Source: Cellulophaga sp. HaHa_2_95 (lineage in GTDB: Bacteria > Bacteroidota > Bacteroidia > Flavobacteriales > Flavobacteriaceae). From it: DNA of 64,000 nt. Both the position numbers and the translations under genes were made by a program. The DNA is taken from assembly GCF_019278565.1 (NCBI RefSeq), contig NZ_CP058988.1:4474801-4538800 (forward strand). Direction: 5' to 3'. This document shows positions 26,008 to 36,332 of this stretch, piece by piece (the stretch's first letter is position 1; the number at the start of each line of letters is the position of its first letter). The notes under the pieces are model-generated. The model was not told the DNA's origin, did not search any database, and saw nothing but the letters and a program-made list of their open reading frames with translations.

Positions 26008-27267
26008 ATGAAAAAATTGAAACTTATAGGTCCCTTTAAGCAGTTGGTAACCATGACTGACTTACCACTAAAAGGCGCTTTGTCTGATGAGCAGCTTACC
26101 ATCATTGATGATGCAGGAATGCTTATAGAAGATGGGAAAATACTGGCCATAGGATTGTTTAAAAATATGGTGTTAGACGCAGAAAATGCAACAACAGAAA
26201 TTACAACCCTGCAAGGAGATCATGTGTGCCTACCTGGTTTTATAGATGCCCATACACATATTTGTTTTGGTGGTTCTAGAGCTAAAGATTATGCCATGCG
26301 TAATGCAGGCAAGACCTATCTAGAAATTGCTAAAGCCGGCGGTGGCATATGGGACACTGTAACACAAACCCGTAAGGCATCTACCGAAGAATTGATTAAA
26401 AAAACCATCAAAAGAACCAAACAACATTTAAAAAATGGAGTTACCACGCTAGAAGTAAAAAGTGGCTATGGCTTATCTGTTTCCGAAGAATTAAAAATGC
26501 TCCGTGCTATTAAATATACAAATGCACAAACTCCACTAGATCTTATACCTACTTGCTTGGCGGCACATATGAAACCTAAAGATTTCTTGGGACCGAATAC
26601 AGCATATCTAGAAGAAATAAGCAGCGCCCTTTTCCCCATTTTAAAAGAAGAAAATTTAAGCAATAGAATAGATGCTTTTATAGAAGAAAGTGCTTTTTCT
26701 AAAGAAGAGATTAGGCCCTATTTTAAAAAAGCTCAAGAGATGGACTTTGATATTACCGTACACGCAGATCAATTCTCTACAGATGGTAGTGCCGTTGCGG
26801 TAGAATTTGGAGCTATTAGCGCCGATCATTTAGAAGCCTCTACCGATAAAGAAATAGAACTACTTTCGAAAAGCAATGTAATTGCCACGGCACTGCCCGG
26901 AGCTTCTTTAGGTTTAGGATGCGGCTTTACTCCTGCCAGAAAATTATTGGACGCAGGTTGTTCCGTTGCCATTGCTAGTGATCACAATCCTGGTTCGGCT
27001 CCTATGGGCGATTTGCTAACCCAAGCTGCGATTCTTCAAACTTTTGAAAAATTGAGTAATGCCGAAGTATTAGCGGGAATCACTTATCGTGCAGCAGCTG
27101 CCTTAAACCTAACAGACCGAGGGCAAATAAAAGAAGGACTTATGGCCGATTTTGTATTGTTTCATACTAATGATTGCAATGAAATTTTATACAACCAAGG
27201 TTCTTTTAAACCGTGTATGGTTTTTAAGAATGGTGCCTTAATATTCGATAAACACAAAACACATTAA
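26008..27267 (+). CDS. hutI: Imidazolonepropionase
   Basis: 419 aa amidohydrolase that opens imidazolone-propionate to N-formimino-glutamate. Metal motif GFIDAHTHICFGGSRAKDY, then GGGIWDTV, EVKSGYGL, TVHADQFST with the later His, SADHLEA, and the Asp/His site ASDHNPGSAPMGDL. Normal length. In this operon it precedes hutU (one base between them), although it catalyses the third step. Confidence 0.97.
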   Translation: MKKLKLIGPFKQLVTMTDLPLKGALSDEQLTIIDDAGMLIEDGKILAIGLFKNMVLDAENATTEITTLQGDHVCLPGFIDAHTHICFGGSRAKDYAMRNAGKTYLEIAKAGGGIWDTVTQTRKASTEELIKKTIKRTKQHLKNGVTTLEVKSGYGLSVSEELKMLRAIKYTNAQTPLDLIPTCLAAHMKPKDFLGPNTAYLEEISSALFPILKEENLSNRIDAFIEESAFSKEEIRPYFKKAQEMDFDITVHADQFSTDGSAVAVEFGAISADHLEASTDKEIELLSKSNVIATALPGASLGLGCGFTPARKLLDAGCSVAIASDHNPGSAPMGDLLTQAAILQTFEKLSNAEVLAGITYRAAAALNLTDRGQIKEGLMADFVLFHTNDCNEILYNQGSFKPCMVFKNGALIFDKHKTH

Positions 27268-27268
27268 G

Positions 27269-29269
27269 ATGACATTTAAAGAACAAATTCTTCAAGGCCT
27301 TCCGAATGAATTACCTGCTAAGAAAGAATATAATTTGGCCCTTAGTCACGCTCCAAAAAGAAAAGATATTCTTTCTTCTGAAGAGAAGCAATTAGCCATA
27401 AAAAATGCTTTACGTTATTTTCCAAAAGCTTGGCATGGAGAATTGGCCCAAGAGTTTGCCTTTGAATTGTCTACATACGGAAGAATCTACATGCATAGAT
27501 TCAAACCCGAATATACCATGTATGCTCGACCCATTAATGAATATCCCTATACCTCAACACAAGCTGCAGGAATCATGTTAATGATTCAAAACAATTTAGA
27601 TCCTGCAGTAGCGCAACATCCCGAAGAACTAATTACCTACGGTGGCAATGGCGCGGTTTTTCAAAATTGGGCACAATACATTTTAACCATGCAATATTTG
27701 GCTACCATGAATAATGAACAAACCCTTCATATGTATTCTGGTCACCCGATGGGGCTCTTCCCATCCTCCACAGAAGCACCCAGAGTTGTAGCCACCAATG
27801 GCATGATGATTCCCAATTATTCCAAACCCGATGATTGGGAAAAATACAATGCCTTAGGCGTTACACAATATGGTCAAATGACTGCAGGCTCTTATATGTA
27901 TATTGGACCACAAGGAATTGTTCACGGAACCACCATTACCGTCATGAATGCTTTTAGAAAAGTGCTGAAGGCTGATGAAAATCCGGCTGGGAAAATATTT
28001 TTAACGGCAGGATTAGGCGGCATGAGTGGCGCACAACCAAAAGCAGGAACCATTGCTGGCTGTATTACCATCTGCGCAGAAGTAAATGCTACTGCCGCAA
28101 AAAAGAGACACGAACAAGGCTGGGTAGATGTTCTCGTAACCAATTTGGATGATTTGGTGGACAGGACTAAAAAAGCACAAGAAAAAAAAGAAGTGGTTTC
28201 CATTGCATTTATAGGAAATATTGTTGCTGTTTGGGAACGATTTTATGACGAAAATATATTTATTCATCTAGGATCTGATCAAACTTCATTGCATAATCCT
28301 TGGGCAGGCGGGTATTATCCAGTTGCTATTTCTTTTGAAGAGGCTAACGAACTCATGGTCGTTAATCCTAAGCTTTTTAAAGAAAAAGTTCAAGAATCAT
28401 TGCGAAGACAAATTGATGCTATTAATAAACATACTGCAAAAGGAACCTATTTTTTTGATTACGGCAATGCTTTTCTACTGGAAGCTTCTAGAGCGGGTGC
28501 AGCGGTTATGGCCAAAAACGGAATCGATTTTAAATATCCGTCTTATGTGCAAGATATTTTAGGACCCATGTGTTTTGATTATGGTTTTGGGCCTTTTAGA
28601 TGGGTATGTACCTCTGGTAATCCAACCGATTTACAAAAAACAGATGCCATAGCTCAGCGTATTTTAGAAGACATAAAGAACACCGCTCCTGCGGAAATTC
28701 AACAACAATTACAAGACAATATTACATGGATCAAAGAGGCTAACAGCAATAATCTTGTGGTAGGTTCACAAGCTAGAATTTTATATGCAGATGCGGAGGG
28801 GAGATCAAAAATTGCGGATGCTTTTAATACCGCTATTTCATCGGGAGAAATTTCAGCCCCTATTGTTTTAGGAAGAGACCATCATGATGTGAGTGGTACA
28901 GATTCTCCTTTTAGAGAAACCAGTAATATTTATGACGGTAGCAAATTCACAGCAGATATGGCCATACAGAATGTTATTGGCGATAGTTTCAGAGGTGCTA
29001 CTTGGATTTCTATTCATAATGGCGGTGGTGTTGGTTGGGGCGAAGTTATCAATGGAGGATTCGGAATGGTTATAGACGGCTCAAAGGAGGCTGCTAAACG
29101 CTTAAAAAGTATGCTTTTCTATGATGTTACCAACGGCATTGCCAGAAGAGGTTGGGCTAGAAACACTGAAGCATTGTTTGCCATTCAACGAGAAATGAAT
29201 AGAAATCCTGAATTAAGAGTCACATTGCCTAACTTAGTAGATAATAACCTACTTAAGAATTTATTTTAA
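27269..29269 (+). CDS. hutU: Urocanate hydratase
   Basis: 666 aa, NAD-dependent enzyme converting urocanate to imidazolone-propionate. Motifs include YGGNGAVFQNWAQY, MYSGHPMGLFPSS, GGMSGAQPKA (nucleotide-binding loop), FDYGNAF, LGPMCFDYGFGPFRWVCTSG with the family's active-site Cys, and DHHDVSGTDSPFRETSN. Longer than the roughly 555-aa proteobacterial enzyme, as is usual for the long Bacteroidota form. One base separates it from hutI, so translation is likely coupled. Confidence 0.96.
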   Translation: MTFKEQILQGLPNELPAKKEYNLALSHAPKRKDILSSEEKQLAIKNALRYFPKAWHGELAQEFAFELSTYGRIYMHRFKPEYTMYARPINEYPYTSTQAAGIMLMIQNNLDPAVAQHPEELITYGGNGAVFQNWAQYILTMQYLATMNNEQTLHMYSGHPMGLFPSSTEAPRVVATNGMMIPNYSKPDDWEKYNALGVTQYGQMTAGSYMYIGPQGIVHGTTITVMNAFRKVLKADENPAGKIFLTAGLGGMSGAQPKAGTIAGCITICAEVNATAAKKRHEQGWVDVLVTNLDDLVDRTKKAQEKKEVVSIAFIGNIVAVWERFYDENIFIHLGSDQTSLHNPWAGGYYPVAISFEEANELMVVNPKLFKEKVQESLRRQIDAINKHTAKGTYFFDYGNAFLLEASRAGAAVMAKNGIDFKYPSYVQDILGPMCFDYGFGPFRWVCTSGNPTDLQKTDAIAQRILEDIKNTAPAEIQQQLQDNITWIKEANSNNLVVGSQARILYADAEGRSKIADAFNTAISSGEISAPIVLGRDHHDVSGTDSPFRETSNIYDGSKFTADMAIQNVIGDSFRGATWISIHNGGGVGWGEVINGGFGMVIDGSKEAAKRLKSMLFYDVTNGIARRGWARNTEALFAIQREMNRNPELRVTLPNLVDNNLLKNLF

Positions 29270-29274
29270 TATAC

Positions 29275-30228
29275 ATGTTGGCATACAAAAAAACACCCCC
29301 CGAATTATGGTCTGGCAGAACCTCTGAACAAAAACTCTACTTTCACGAAAAAGTACACTGCAGTGCTATTGATGACATAACACGAGCAAAAAATCAAAAA
29401 ACAATTGCCTTATTAGGCTATGCTTGTGATGAAGGTGTAAAAAGAAATCAAGGTAGAATTGGCGCCGTAAATGGACCAGACGCTATTCGTCAGTCTTTAG
29501 GTAAATTTCCAAATCATTTAGCAGATGATATAGAATTATTAGATTGTGGTACGATTCTTTGCCGAGCGGGTAAAATGGAGCAAGCGCAAGAAGATTTATC
29601 TCAAACCATAGCGCAATTACTATCCTTGAATACGTTCCCTGTTGTATTGGGTGGCGGACATGATATTGCTTTCGGGCATTACCAAGGCATAAAAAAATAC
29701 CTAGGAAATAAAAAAATTGGGATTATAAATTTTGACGCACATTTTGATTTAAGGCTGAATACCTCCGGAAATACTTCTGGCACTCCGTTTTATCAGATCG
29801 CTCAAGAATGCCAAAAAGAAGGTGCCGTTTTCAATTATATGTGTTTAGGCATTCGCAGAGATGCAAATGATAAAATAGTATTTGAAACAGCCGATTCTTT
29901 AAACGTAAAATATCTAGAAACGGCACATTTTAATATGCACTATCTAGAGCATGTGCAACTCATCTTAATGCAATTTATCGAAGATGTAGATTATGTCTAT
30001 ACTACCATAGATTTAGACGGATTTTCATCTGCCTATGCTCCAGGAGTAAGCGCACCTTCTCCTATGGGGTTTGCCCCCAATATTGTTTTAGAAAGCCTCA
30101 GAGTAATTATGGATAGTAAAAAACTAATCAGTCTAGATATTGCAGAAATGAACCCTACCTATGATAGCGATGGGCAAACGGCTAAATTAGCCGCTTCACT
30201 AGTGCATTATGTGATGCATCACAAATAA
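29275..30228 (+). CDS. hutG: Formimidoylglutamase (ureohydrolase family)
   Basis: 317 aa. Hydrolyses N-formimino-glutamate to glutamate and formamide, closing the short hut route. Manganese-site motifs of the arginase family: GGGHDIAFGH, NFDAHFDLR and TIDLDGFSSAYAPGVSAPSP. It follows hutU by 5 bp. Its stop lies 4 bp from the convergent homogentisate dioxygenase gene, and no terminator is visible between them. Confidence 0.94.
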   Translation: MLAYKKTPPELWSGRTSEQKLYFHEKVHCSAIDDITRAKNQKTIALLGYACDEGVKRNQGRIGAVNGPDAIRQSLGKFPNHLADDIELLDCGTILCRAGKMEQAQEDLSQTIAQLLSLNTFPVVLGGGHDIAFGHYQGIKKYLGNKKIGIINFDAHFDLRLNTSGNTSGTPFYQIAQECQKEGAVFNYMCLGIRRDANDKIVFETADSLNVKYLETAHFNMHYLEHVQLILMQFIEDVDYVYTTIDLDGFSSAYAPGVSAPSPMGFAPNIVLESLRVIMDSKKLISLDIAEMNPTYDSDGQTAKLAASLVHYVMHHK

Positions 30229-30232
30229 CAAC

Positions 30233-31390
<1,158 letters not shown>

Positions 31391-31573
31391 CTTAGAATAT
31401 CTTTTGTTTATCACTATAAAATTACGACATTTTTAAAACAAAAGAAGGCTAATTACCTTCAATTCATAACAGCTTATCACTTTATTGGCTTACGAATCAA
31501 TAATTAATTGAACTGCGTTAATGCATGCAGAGAAGAAAATAGAACTTGCTAAGACAAATTAAAAACAGTAATC

Positions 31574-31885
31574 ATGGAAAAGAGTAGAAATAAAGATGTC
31601 GTACCAACAAAAAAATATAATTCAAATGTAACTGAAGATGATTTACAAGCTTTAGGAAAAAAAGGTCTAAGCATGGATACAGGTGATGATTCGTTATTGC
31701 AAGATCGAGAAGAACGGATTGATTTTTCTGGTGAAGAACTAGATGTCCCAGGAAGACATGAAGTAAACTTAACACCTAATCTAGGCTTAAAAGATGAGGA
31801 AAACAGCCTTTTTGGGCAAGGAGGGGATGATAAAGAGAACCTTGAAGAGTCTAAGGGTAGCACTTTTGATAGATCTGGTAAATAA
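31574..31885 (+). CDS. Small hydrophilic conserved protein
   Basis: 103 aa, highly charged with no membrane segment and low hydrophobic content, probably disordered. It contains VTEDDLQALGKKGLSMDTGDD, then LDVPGRHE, and NSLFGQGGDDKENLEE. I associate a DVPG-x-E plus GGDD/E ending with a group of short uncharacterised flavobacterial proteins, but no function is known. The open frames on the opposite strand here are shadows. Confidence 0.7.
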   Translation: MEKSRNKDVVPTKKYNSNVTEDDLQALGKKGLSMDTGDDSLLQDREERIDFSGEELDVPGRHEVNLTPNLGLKDEENSLFGQGGDDKENLEESKGSTFDRSGK

Positions 31886-31919
31886 GGATTGAAGTTTAGT
31901 ACATTCTTGAGGATAGGTG

Positions 31920-32501
31920 TTAGTTGGTTTTACAGATTCCAAGTTTAATAACACCTATTCCTTTCTCGTTCAAAAAACGCAAATCAACAAAGAAATAATT
32001 TCCCATCATAAGATTGAAATCAGTAGAGTTATTAGCTGTACGTAGTGTCGATTTTACTTGAGCTCCGTTATCCTTAAAAACATAAATTGTTAGGTGTTTT
32101 TGCTGGTATATTCTCATCCTAAAGGTAATTTCATTAATAGGAAGGCCCGAAATGATATACTTGTATTCACTGCCGCGATAGTTGAAAGTTGTTTTTAATT
32201 GAGATGAAAACTTAGACACATTTTTATTCTTATGATATTTTCCTTTGAAATCAAAAGGCTCTATACTAAGATAGATTTCATCGTTGTAAGAACTTAACTC
32301 CCTATCATACAAATCTACCTCAACATTTTCTCGAAACATGAACCCTTCAACATTTACTTGATCAAAATCTATAGTAAATGATTCTTGATTCTTTAAAAAA
32401 TGGGTGAGTTTACGTGCTGTATTTCTCTTTTCTGCTTTAGAAAAAAGCTTATAGATTATAAATACGACTACAATTAATACTGATATTATTAGTTTCTCCA
32501 T
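31920..32501 (-). CDS. Membrane-anchored protein of unknown function
   Basis: 193 aa from the ATG complementary to 32499-32501. One N-terminal membrane helix (LIISVLIVVVFIIYKLF, about 4-20), then a basic KAEKRNTARK patch and a beta-rich soluble domain (YLSIEPFDFKGKYHK, FNYRGSEYKYIISGLP). Not recognised. It stands alone on the minus strand. Confidence 0.65.
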   Translation of the reverse strand: MEKLIISVLIVVVFIIYKLFSKAEKRNTARKLTHFLKNQESFTIDFDQVNVEGFMFRENVEVDLYDRELSSYNDEIYLSIEPFDFKGKYHKNKNVSKFSSQLKTTFNYRGSEYKYIISGLPINEITFRMRIYQQKHLTIYVFKDNGAQVKSTLRTANNSTDFNLMMGNYFFVDLRFLNEKGIGVIKLGICKTN

Positions 32502-32721
32502 GGCCACTCAGTGTTGTCTCGTTAATTTAAAGATATCTTAAAAAATTAATTTCGCAGACTATTTTCACAATAACTCAAGACTATAATATGGAGAATTTAA
32601 CTCCCTGCATTGTAAAGCCCCCGACTTAGTGCAGCAAGACAAATTAAAAAAGCTACATTCTACTCAAAATATGAAAATAGTCCGGGCACGAGTTTGATCC
32701 CCTCAGGAAATTAGGATACCA

Positions 32722-33189
32722 TCACTTAGAAGTTAAATTAGTAATAACATCATAAAGTGCATTCCAAACAAAAATTATTGCCGGGGCAGTAAAAACTATT
32801 CCAAACAAACCAAATAAAAGTGTTAAGCCCCACATATCTAAGAAAAAGCTAGCAATCCGAGCTTCGTTACTTCTTCCTGTAATATAGCGTACTTCAACTT
32901 CGTCTCCTATTCTATCTGTAGTAAAAGAACTTGAACTAGAAGAGCGAATATAAATATTTGCCCCTCTGTTATCAACGAACAACACTTGAGTGTACTTGGT
33001 ATCAGAAGAACTATCACTAGTATTTGTATTATAGGCTACTTCAAACCCGCTAATGTATCCTGTTGTAAGTTCAGAGTTTTGAATAAAATTTACCGTTTCA
33101 ATAGTACGACTTATAGCAAAATAAAGAAATGTACTACCGGCAAGTAAAATTAAGCAGAATACACTGGTAGCTACTACGTCTCCTTTCAT
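32722..33189 (-). CDS. DUF3592 membrane protein
   Basis: 155 aa. Two membrane helices (about 8-26 and 118-140) enclose a DUF3592-type domain with TTGYISGFEV, a Ser-rich loop TNTSDSSSDTKYTQVLFVDN and IGDEVEVRYITGRSNEARI. The function is unknown; members are often linked to envelope or stress contexts. Confidence 0.8.
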   Translation of the reverse strand: MKGDVVATSVFCLILLAGSTFLYFAISRTIETVNFIQNSELTTGYISGFEVAYNTNTSDSSSDTKYTQVLFVDNRGANIYIRSSSSSSFTTDRIGDEVEVRYITGRSNEARIASFFLDMWGLTLLFGLFGIVFTAPAIIFVWNALYDVITNLTSK

Positions 33190-33585
33190 TTAAAATTAAA
33201 TTTATTATTCCTGATTAAGCAAAGCTTTTTTGTGAAATACTACTTTGAACAAGTGCGCACAGCAAAACTATTTGCTCCATACAAAATTATGCAGCCAGCT
33301 AAAAATAACATAATTCCACATACTTTCTATACCTTATTAGACTTTTACCTTAGAAAGCTAGTGAATTTTCTACGAAACTTAGGTCGCCCTCAAGTAAGGA
33401 GAGTAAAATATGAGAAACCTTAAGGAGTAGAAACAAAAAAAGCCTCCCAAATAGGAAAGCCTTTCATCGGTTTCATATTCTTTTCACAAAGAATAATTTA
33501 CCACAACTTGTGCTTTTTACAAAGCACAACACAACTCTGCAAATATAGAAAAGGTTTTCTAGATATTACAACTTGTTTGTCTTTT
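33190..33585. other. Gene-free stretch with three hairpins after the NDH-2 gene
   Basis: On the minus strand after the NDH-2 stop come: a perfect 9-bp hairpin TTGTGCTTT-TTAC-AAAGCACAA (33508-33529, plus reading), a 7-bp hairpin ATTCTTT-TCAC-AAAGAAT (33477-33494), and a terminator at 33435-33460. An open frame on the plus strand (33232-33423, 63 codons) has no coding character. Nothing else is recognised. Confidence 0.6.
33435..33460 (-). terminator. Rho-independent terminator of the NDH-2 transcript
   Basis: Minus strand GCTTTCC-TATTT-GGGAGGC (seven pairs, two of them G-U) followed by seven T. Confidence 0.6.
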
Positions 33586-34863
33586 TTAGTCTTTTGTAGT
33601 GTACGGGCGTACGATTAAACGCGCTGCTTTGTCGTAGTTTATATAATTGTAGGCCCAATTAAAAAACACAATCACGCGATTTCTAAAACCTACCAATGCC
33701 ATTAAGTGCACAAACATCCAAATAAACCACGCCAGGAAGCCACCGAATTTTAGTTTCTCTAAATCTACTACCGCCTTATTTCTCCCCACGGTAGCCATCG
33801 TACCCTTATCATTATATTTAAAAGCCTTCAAGGGCTTATTCGCTAAAAGATTTCGTAAATTCTTAGCTAAATTTTCTCCTTGCTGAATAGCGGGTTGTGC
33901 TACCTGCGGATGTCCTTTAGGAAAATCTTCTGTCTCCATATACGCAATATCTCCTATGGCAAAAATGGCATCATAACCTTCTATTTGATTATAGCTATTT
34001 ACTTTATACCTGTTTAATCGCTCCATTAAACTGTTGGCGTCAAAACCAGCAATAGCTGCTCCGGTTACACCTGCCGACCATATAAAGTTCTTAGACTGCA
34101 TGCTGGTTCCATCCTTCAGCGATACCGTTTGACCATCATAATTAGTTACTATAGTATTTAAATGAATGTGTACGCCTAGCTTATTAAGAAACTCCGTTGC
34201 TTTTTTAGAAGCTGTTTCACTCATTGGAGGAAGCACTCTTGGCCCGCCTTCAAATAAATGAATCTGCATTTCTTTAATATCTAAATGCTTATAATCTTTA
34301 GGAAATACATTTTGTTTCAACTCTGCCAAAGCTCCTGCCAATTCTACTCCCGTTGGTCCAGCTCCTACAATACAAAAATTAAGTAAAGCTTTACGCTCCG
34401 ACACCTCTAAGGTATCATCTGCTTTCTCAAAATTCTGTAAAATTAAGCTTCGGATATTTAAAGCCTGAGGCACCGTTTTCATCGGCATCGCATTAATTGC
34501 GATATTTTCGTTATTAAAATAATTTGTTTTTGTTCCTGTTGCGATTATGAGATAATCAAAAGATATTACGCCAATGCTGGTAATTACTTCTTTTCTTACT
34601 GGATCTATTTTTTCTACCTCAGCCAAGCGGAAATAAAAATTATCGAGCTCTTTTAAAATTTTTCGAATAGGATAAGCAATAGAATCTGGCTCAAGACCGC
34701 TTGTGGAAACCTGATATAATAAAGGTTGAAATGTATGATAATTATGTCGGTCTATCATGACAATTTGTGCCTCTAAATCTTTTAGCTTTTTAACTAAAGA
34801 TATTCCTGCAAAACCACCACCAATAACCACAATTCTCTTTTGATCTGTATTTGGAAGATTCAT
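33586..34863 (-). CDS. Type II NADH:quinone oxidoreductase (NDH-2)
   Basis: 425 aa from the ATG complementary to 34861-34863; the longer frame starts with TTG. Single-subunit flavoprotein passing electrons from NADH to the quinone pool without pumping protons. FAD-binding VVIGGGFAGISLVKKL at the N-terminus, LIIATGTKTNYF, second dinucleotide fold NFCIVGAGPTGVELAGAL, IFAIGDIAYM, and a membrane-associating C-terminal helix region (GGFLAWFIWMFVHLMALVGF). Normal length. Followed by three hairpins. Confidence 0.92.
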   Translation of the reverse strand: MNLPNTDQKRIVVIGGGFAGISLVKKLKDLEAQIVMIDRHNYHTFQPLLYQVSTSGLEPDSIAYPIRKILKELDNFYFRLAEVEKIDPVRKEVITSIGVISFDYLIIATGTKTNYFNNENIAINAMPMKTVPQALNIRSLILQNFEKADDTLEVSERKALLNFCIVGAGPTGVELAGALAELKQNVFPKDYKHLDIKEMQIHLFEGGPRVLPPMSETASKKATEFLNKLGVHIHLNTIVTNYDGQTVSLKDGTSMQSKNFIWSAGVTGAAIAGFDANSLMERLNRYKVNSYNQIEGYDAIFAIGDIAYMETEDFPKGHPQVAQPAIQQGENLAKNLRNLLANKPLKAFKYNDKGTMATVGRNKAVVDLEKLKFGGFLAWFIWMFVHLMALVGFRNRVIVFFNWAYNYINYDKAARLIVRPYTTKD

Positions 34864-35105
34864 GATCCTAATTTTTATCAAAATTAAGAATTCTGACTGG
34901 TTTCAGCCTTTAATAAAAGTCTTGTAACAAATTTTTATGATGTCGCTATAAAAAGCTTTTTATTAGGTCCAGAACACCTCTTTCGCGGTTTCGTATGTAT
35001 ACGAGTTAAAAAGTCAATAAAAAAGTTAAACAACAGGAGCCATATTCTTTAACGTAATTAAAAGTTACTGAGCGTAAATCCGCAGACTAAGCTTCTATTA
35101 TCCAG

Positions 35106-35113
35106 TACTTTTG
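35106..35113 (+). promoter_or_regulatory. -7 box of the alpha/alpha-barrel lipoprotein gene
   Basis: TACTTTTG fits TAnnTTTG exactly, 21 bp before the ATG at 35135. It overlaps the TTG that would otherwise be a start codon at 35111, which argues for the ATG start. No good TTG is seen at -33. Confidence 0.45.
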
Positions 35114-35134
35114 CCGTCAAACTTAGCCAAGCTT

Positions 35135-36319
35135 ATGTGTTTCGGAAAATATAGTTACATAATTTTAATCTTTATGTTGAATAGCTGCAACAAAGAAACA
35201 GAAAATATCATAGCAGAAGTGACGGTCCCTACTATTGCTTTAGCTCCGACAGAAGCCACTCCTGAATCTACCAACGATACGGCAACACACCAAGCTATTC
35301 TTTGGGTGAGCACTATGCAAGAAGACAATGGTCTTTTTCAAAGTAGTGAATATTCAAACTCTGTATCGCTTTATGACAATGCTTTAGCCATTTTATTATT
35401 TACCGCACAGAACGATTTTGAAAAGGCAGAAAGAACACTTGATTATTTTGATGCCAGAGTAACTAAAGAATTAGAACATGAAAAAGGGGGCTTCTATCAA
35501 TTTAGAAATAAGCAAGGTGAAAATGCCCGTAGAACTTGGTTGGGTGATAATGCTTGGCTCCTAATTGCCATTAATAATTACCACCATTATGCCAAGAATC
35601 AGAAATACGAGGTAATGGCAGCGGCACTTACCAAATGGATTATTTCTTTACAAGACAGTGATGGAGGTCTTTGGGGCGGATATGATACCGATGGCTCCAG
35701 AATTCATAAAATCACCGAAGGAATCATCACGGCTTTCAATGCGGTTAAAGGGTATAATACATTTCATAAGAACATATTAGAATACCTGAATATCAACCGT
35801 TGGGATGCCAGTGATAATGTGCTAATCGCTTGGCCAGAAAATCCAACCTATAATTATGCCTTAGATTTACACACCTTGGGTTATGGTATTTTGGAAGATT
35901 ATAATACTAATGTCTTAGAAAATGCAGCGCGATACACGACAACACAAACGGCAACCATTTCTTTAAACACTATTACGGGATATTGTTTTGATGAAGATAA
36001 AGATGTCATCTGGTTAGAAGGTACTGCTCAAATGGCGGTAGCTTTTTCTACAGCGAAAAAAACTACTGAATCACAAATGCTGCTTGCCGAGATTGAAAAA
36101 TCATTTATCAGCAGTAATTTAAATGGGAATGCAAAAGGCATCCCGTACACTACCAATCACGGAACGAGTTATGGCGCTGGAATTTTATGGGACAATGCCG
36201 ATTTAACCCCTGCACTATCGGCTACTATTTGGTACATATTTGCTAAACAAGACTTTAATCCGTTCACCATCCAGAAAAGTAAAAACGTCCCTCAGGAGGA
36301 ACGTTTTTGGCTAAAATAA
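35135..36319 (+). CDS. Lipoprotein with (alpha/alpha)-barrel, glycosidase-like fold
   Basis: 394 aa. Lipoprotein signal residues 1-18 (YSYIILIFMLNSC, Cys18), then a Thr/Pro-rich linker and a helical domain with repeated W/G-rich turns (ETIHQAILWVS-like, GGFYQF, TWLGDNAWLLIAI, GGLWGGYD, GAGILWDNADL). These resemble six-hairpin glycosidases and glycoprotein-degrading enzymes, but no catalytic pair is assigned. The last residues (KNVPQEERFWLK) are encoded inside an intrinsic terminator, which is unusual. No sugar-uptake genes are adjacent. Confidence 0.7.
   Translation: MCFGKYSYIILIFMLNSCNKETENIIAEVTVPTIALAPTEATPESTNDTATHQAILWVSTMQEDNGLFQSSEYSNSVSLYDNALAILLFTAQNDFEKAERTLDYFDARVTKELEHEKGGFYQFRNKQGENARRTWLGDNAWLLIAINNYHHYAKNQKYEVMAAALTKWIISLQDSDGGLWGGYDTDGSRIHKITEGIITAFNAVKGYNTFHKNILEYLNINRWDASDNVLIAWPENPTYNYALDLHTLGYGILEDYNTNVLENAARYTTTQTATISLNTITGYCFDEDKDVIWLEGTAQMAVAFSTAKKTTESQMLLAEIEKSFISSNLNGNAKGIPYTTNHGTSYGAGILWDNADLTPALSATIWYIFAKQDFNPFTIQKSKNVPQEERFWLK
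36281..36308 (+). terminator. Rho-independent terminator overlapping the end of the lipoprotein gene
   Basis: AAAAACGT (36281-36288) pairs with ACGTTTTT (36301-36308) around CCCTCAGGAGGA with further inner pairing. The stem lies before the stop codon at 36317-36319, so it is part of the coding sequence. It could also serve the convergent Usp gene. Confidence 0.7.
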
Positions 36320-36332
36320 TTTAAGTATTATT

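Noticed and set aside
31549..31863. 104-codon Ser/Pro-rich frame on the minus strand
   Set aside because: Antisense shadow of the small hydrophilic protein at 31574-31885.
32684..32712. GTCCGGGCACGAGTTTGATC, which looks a little like a tRNA T-arm
   Set aside because: No matching acceptor or anticodon stem on either side, and no integrase nearby; too short to call a remnant.
33232..33423. 63-codon frame on the plus strand
   Set aside because: Composition is not protein-like and it overlaps the hairpin-rich 3' region of NDH-2; no start context.
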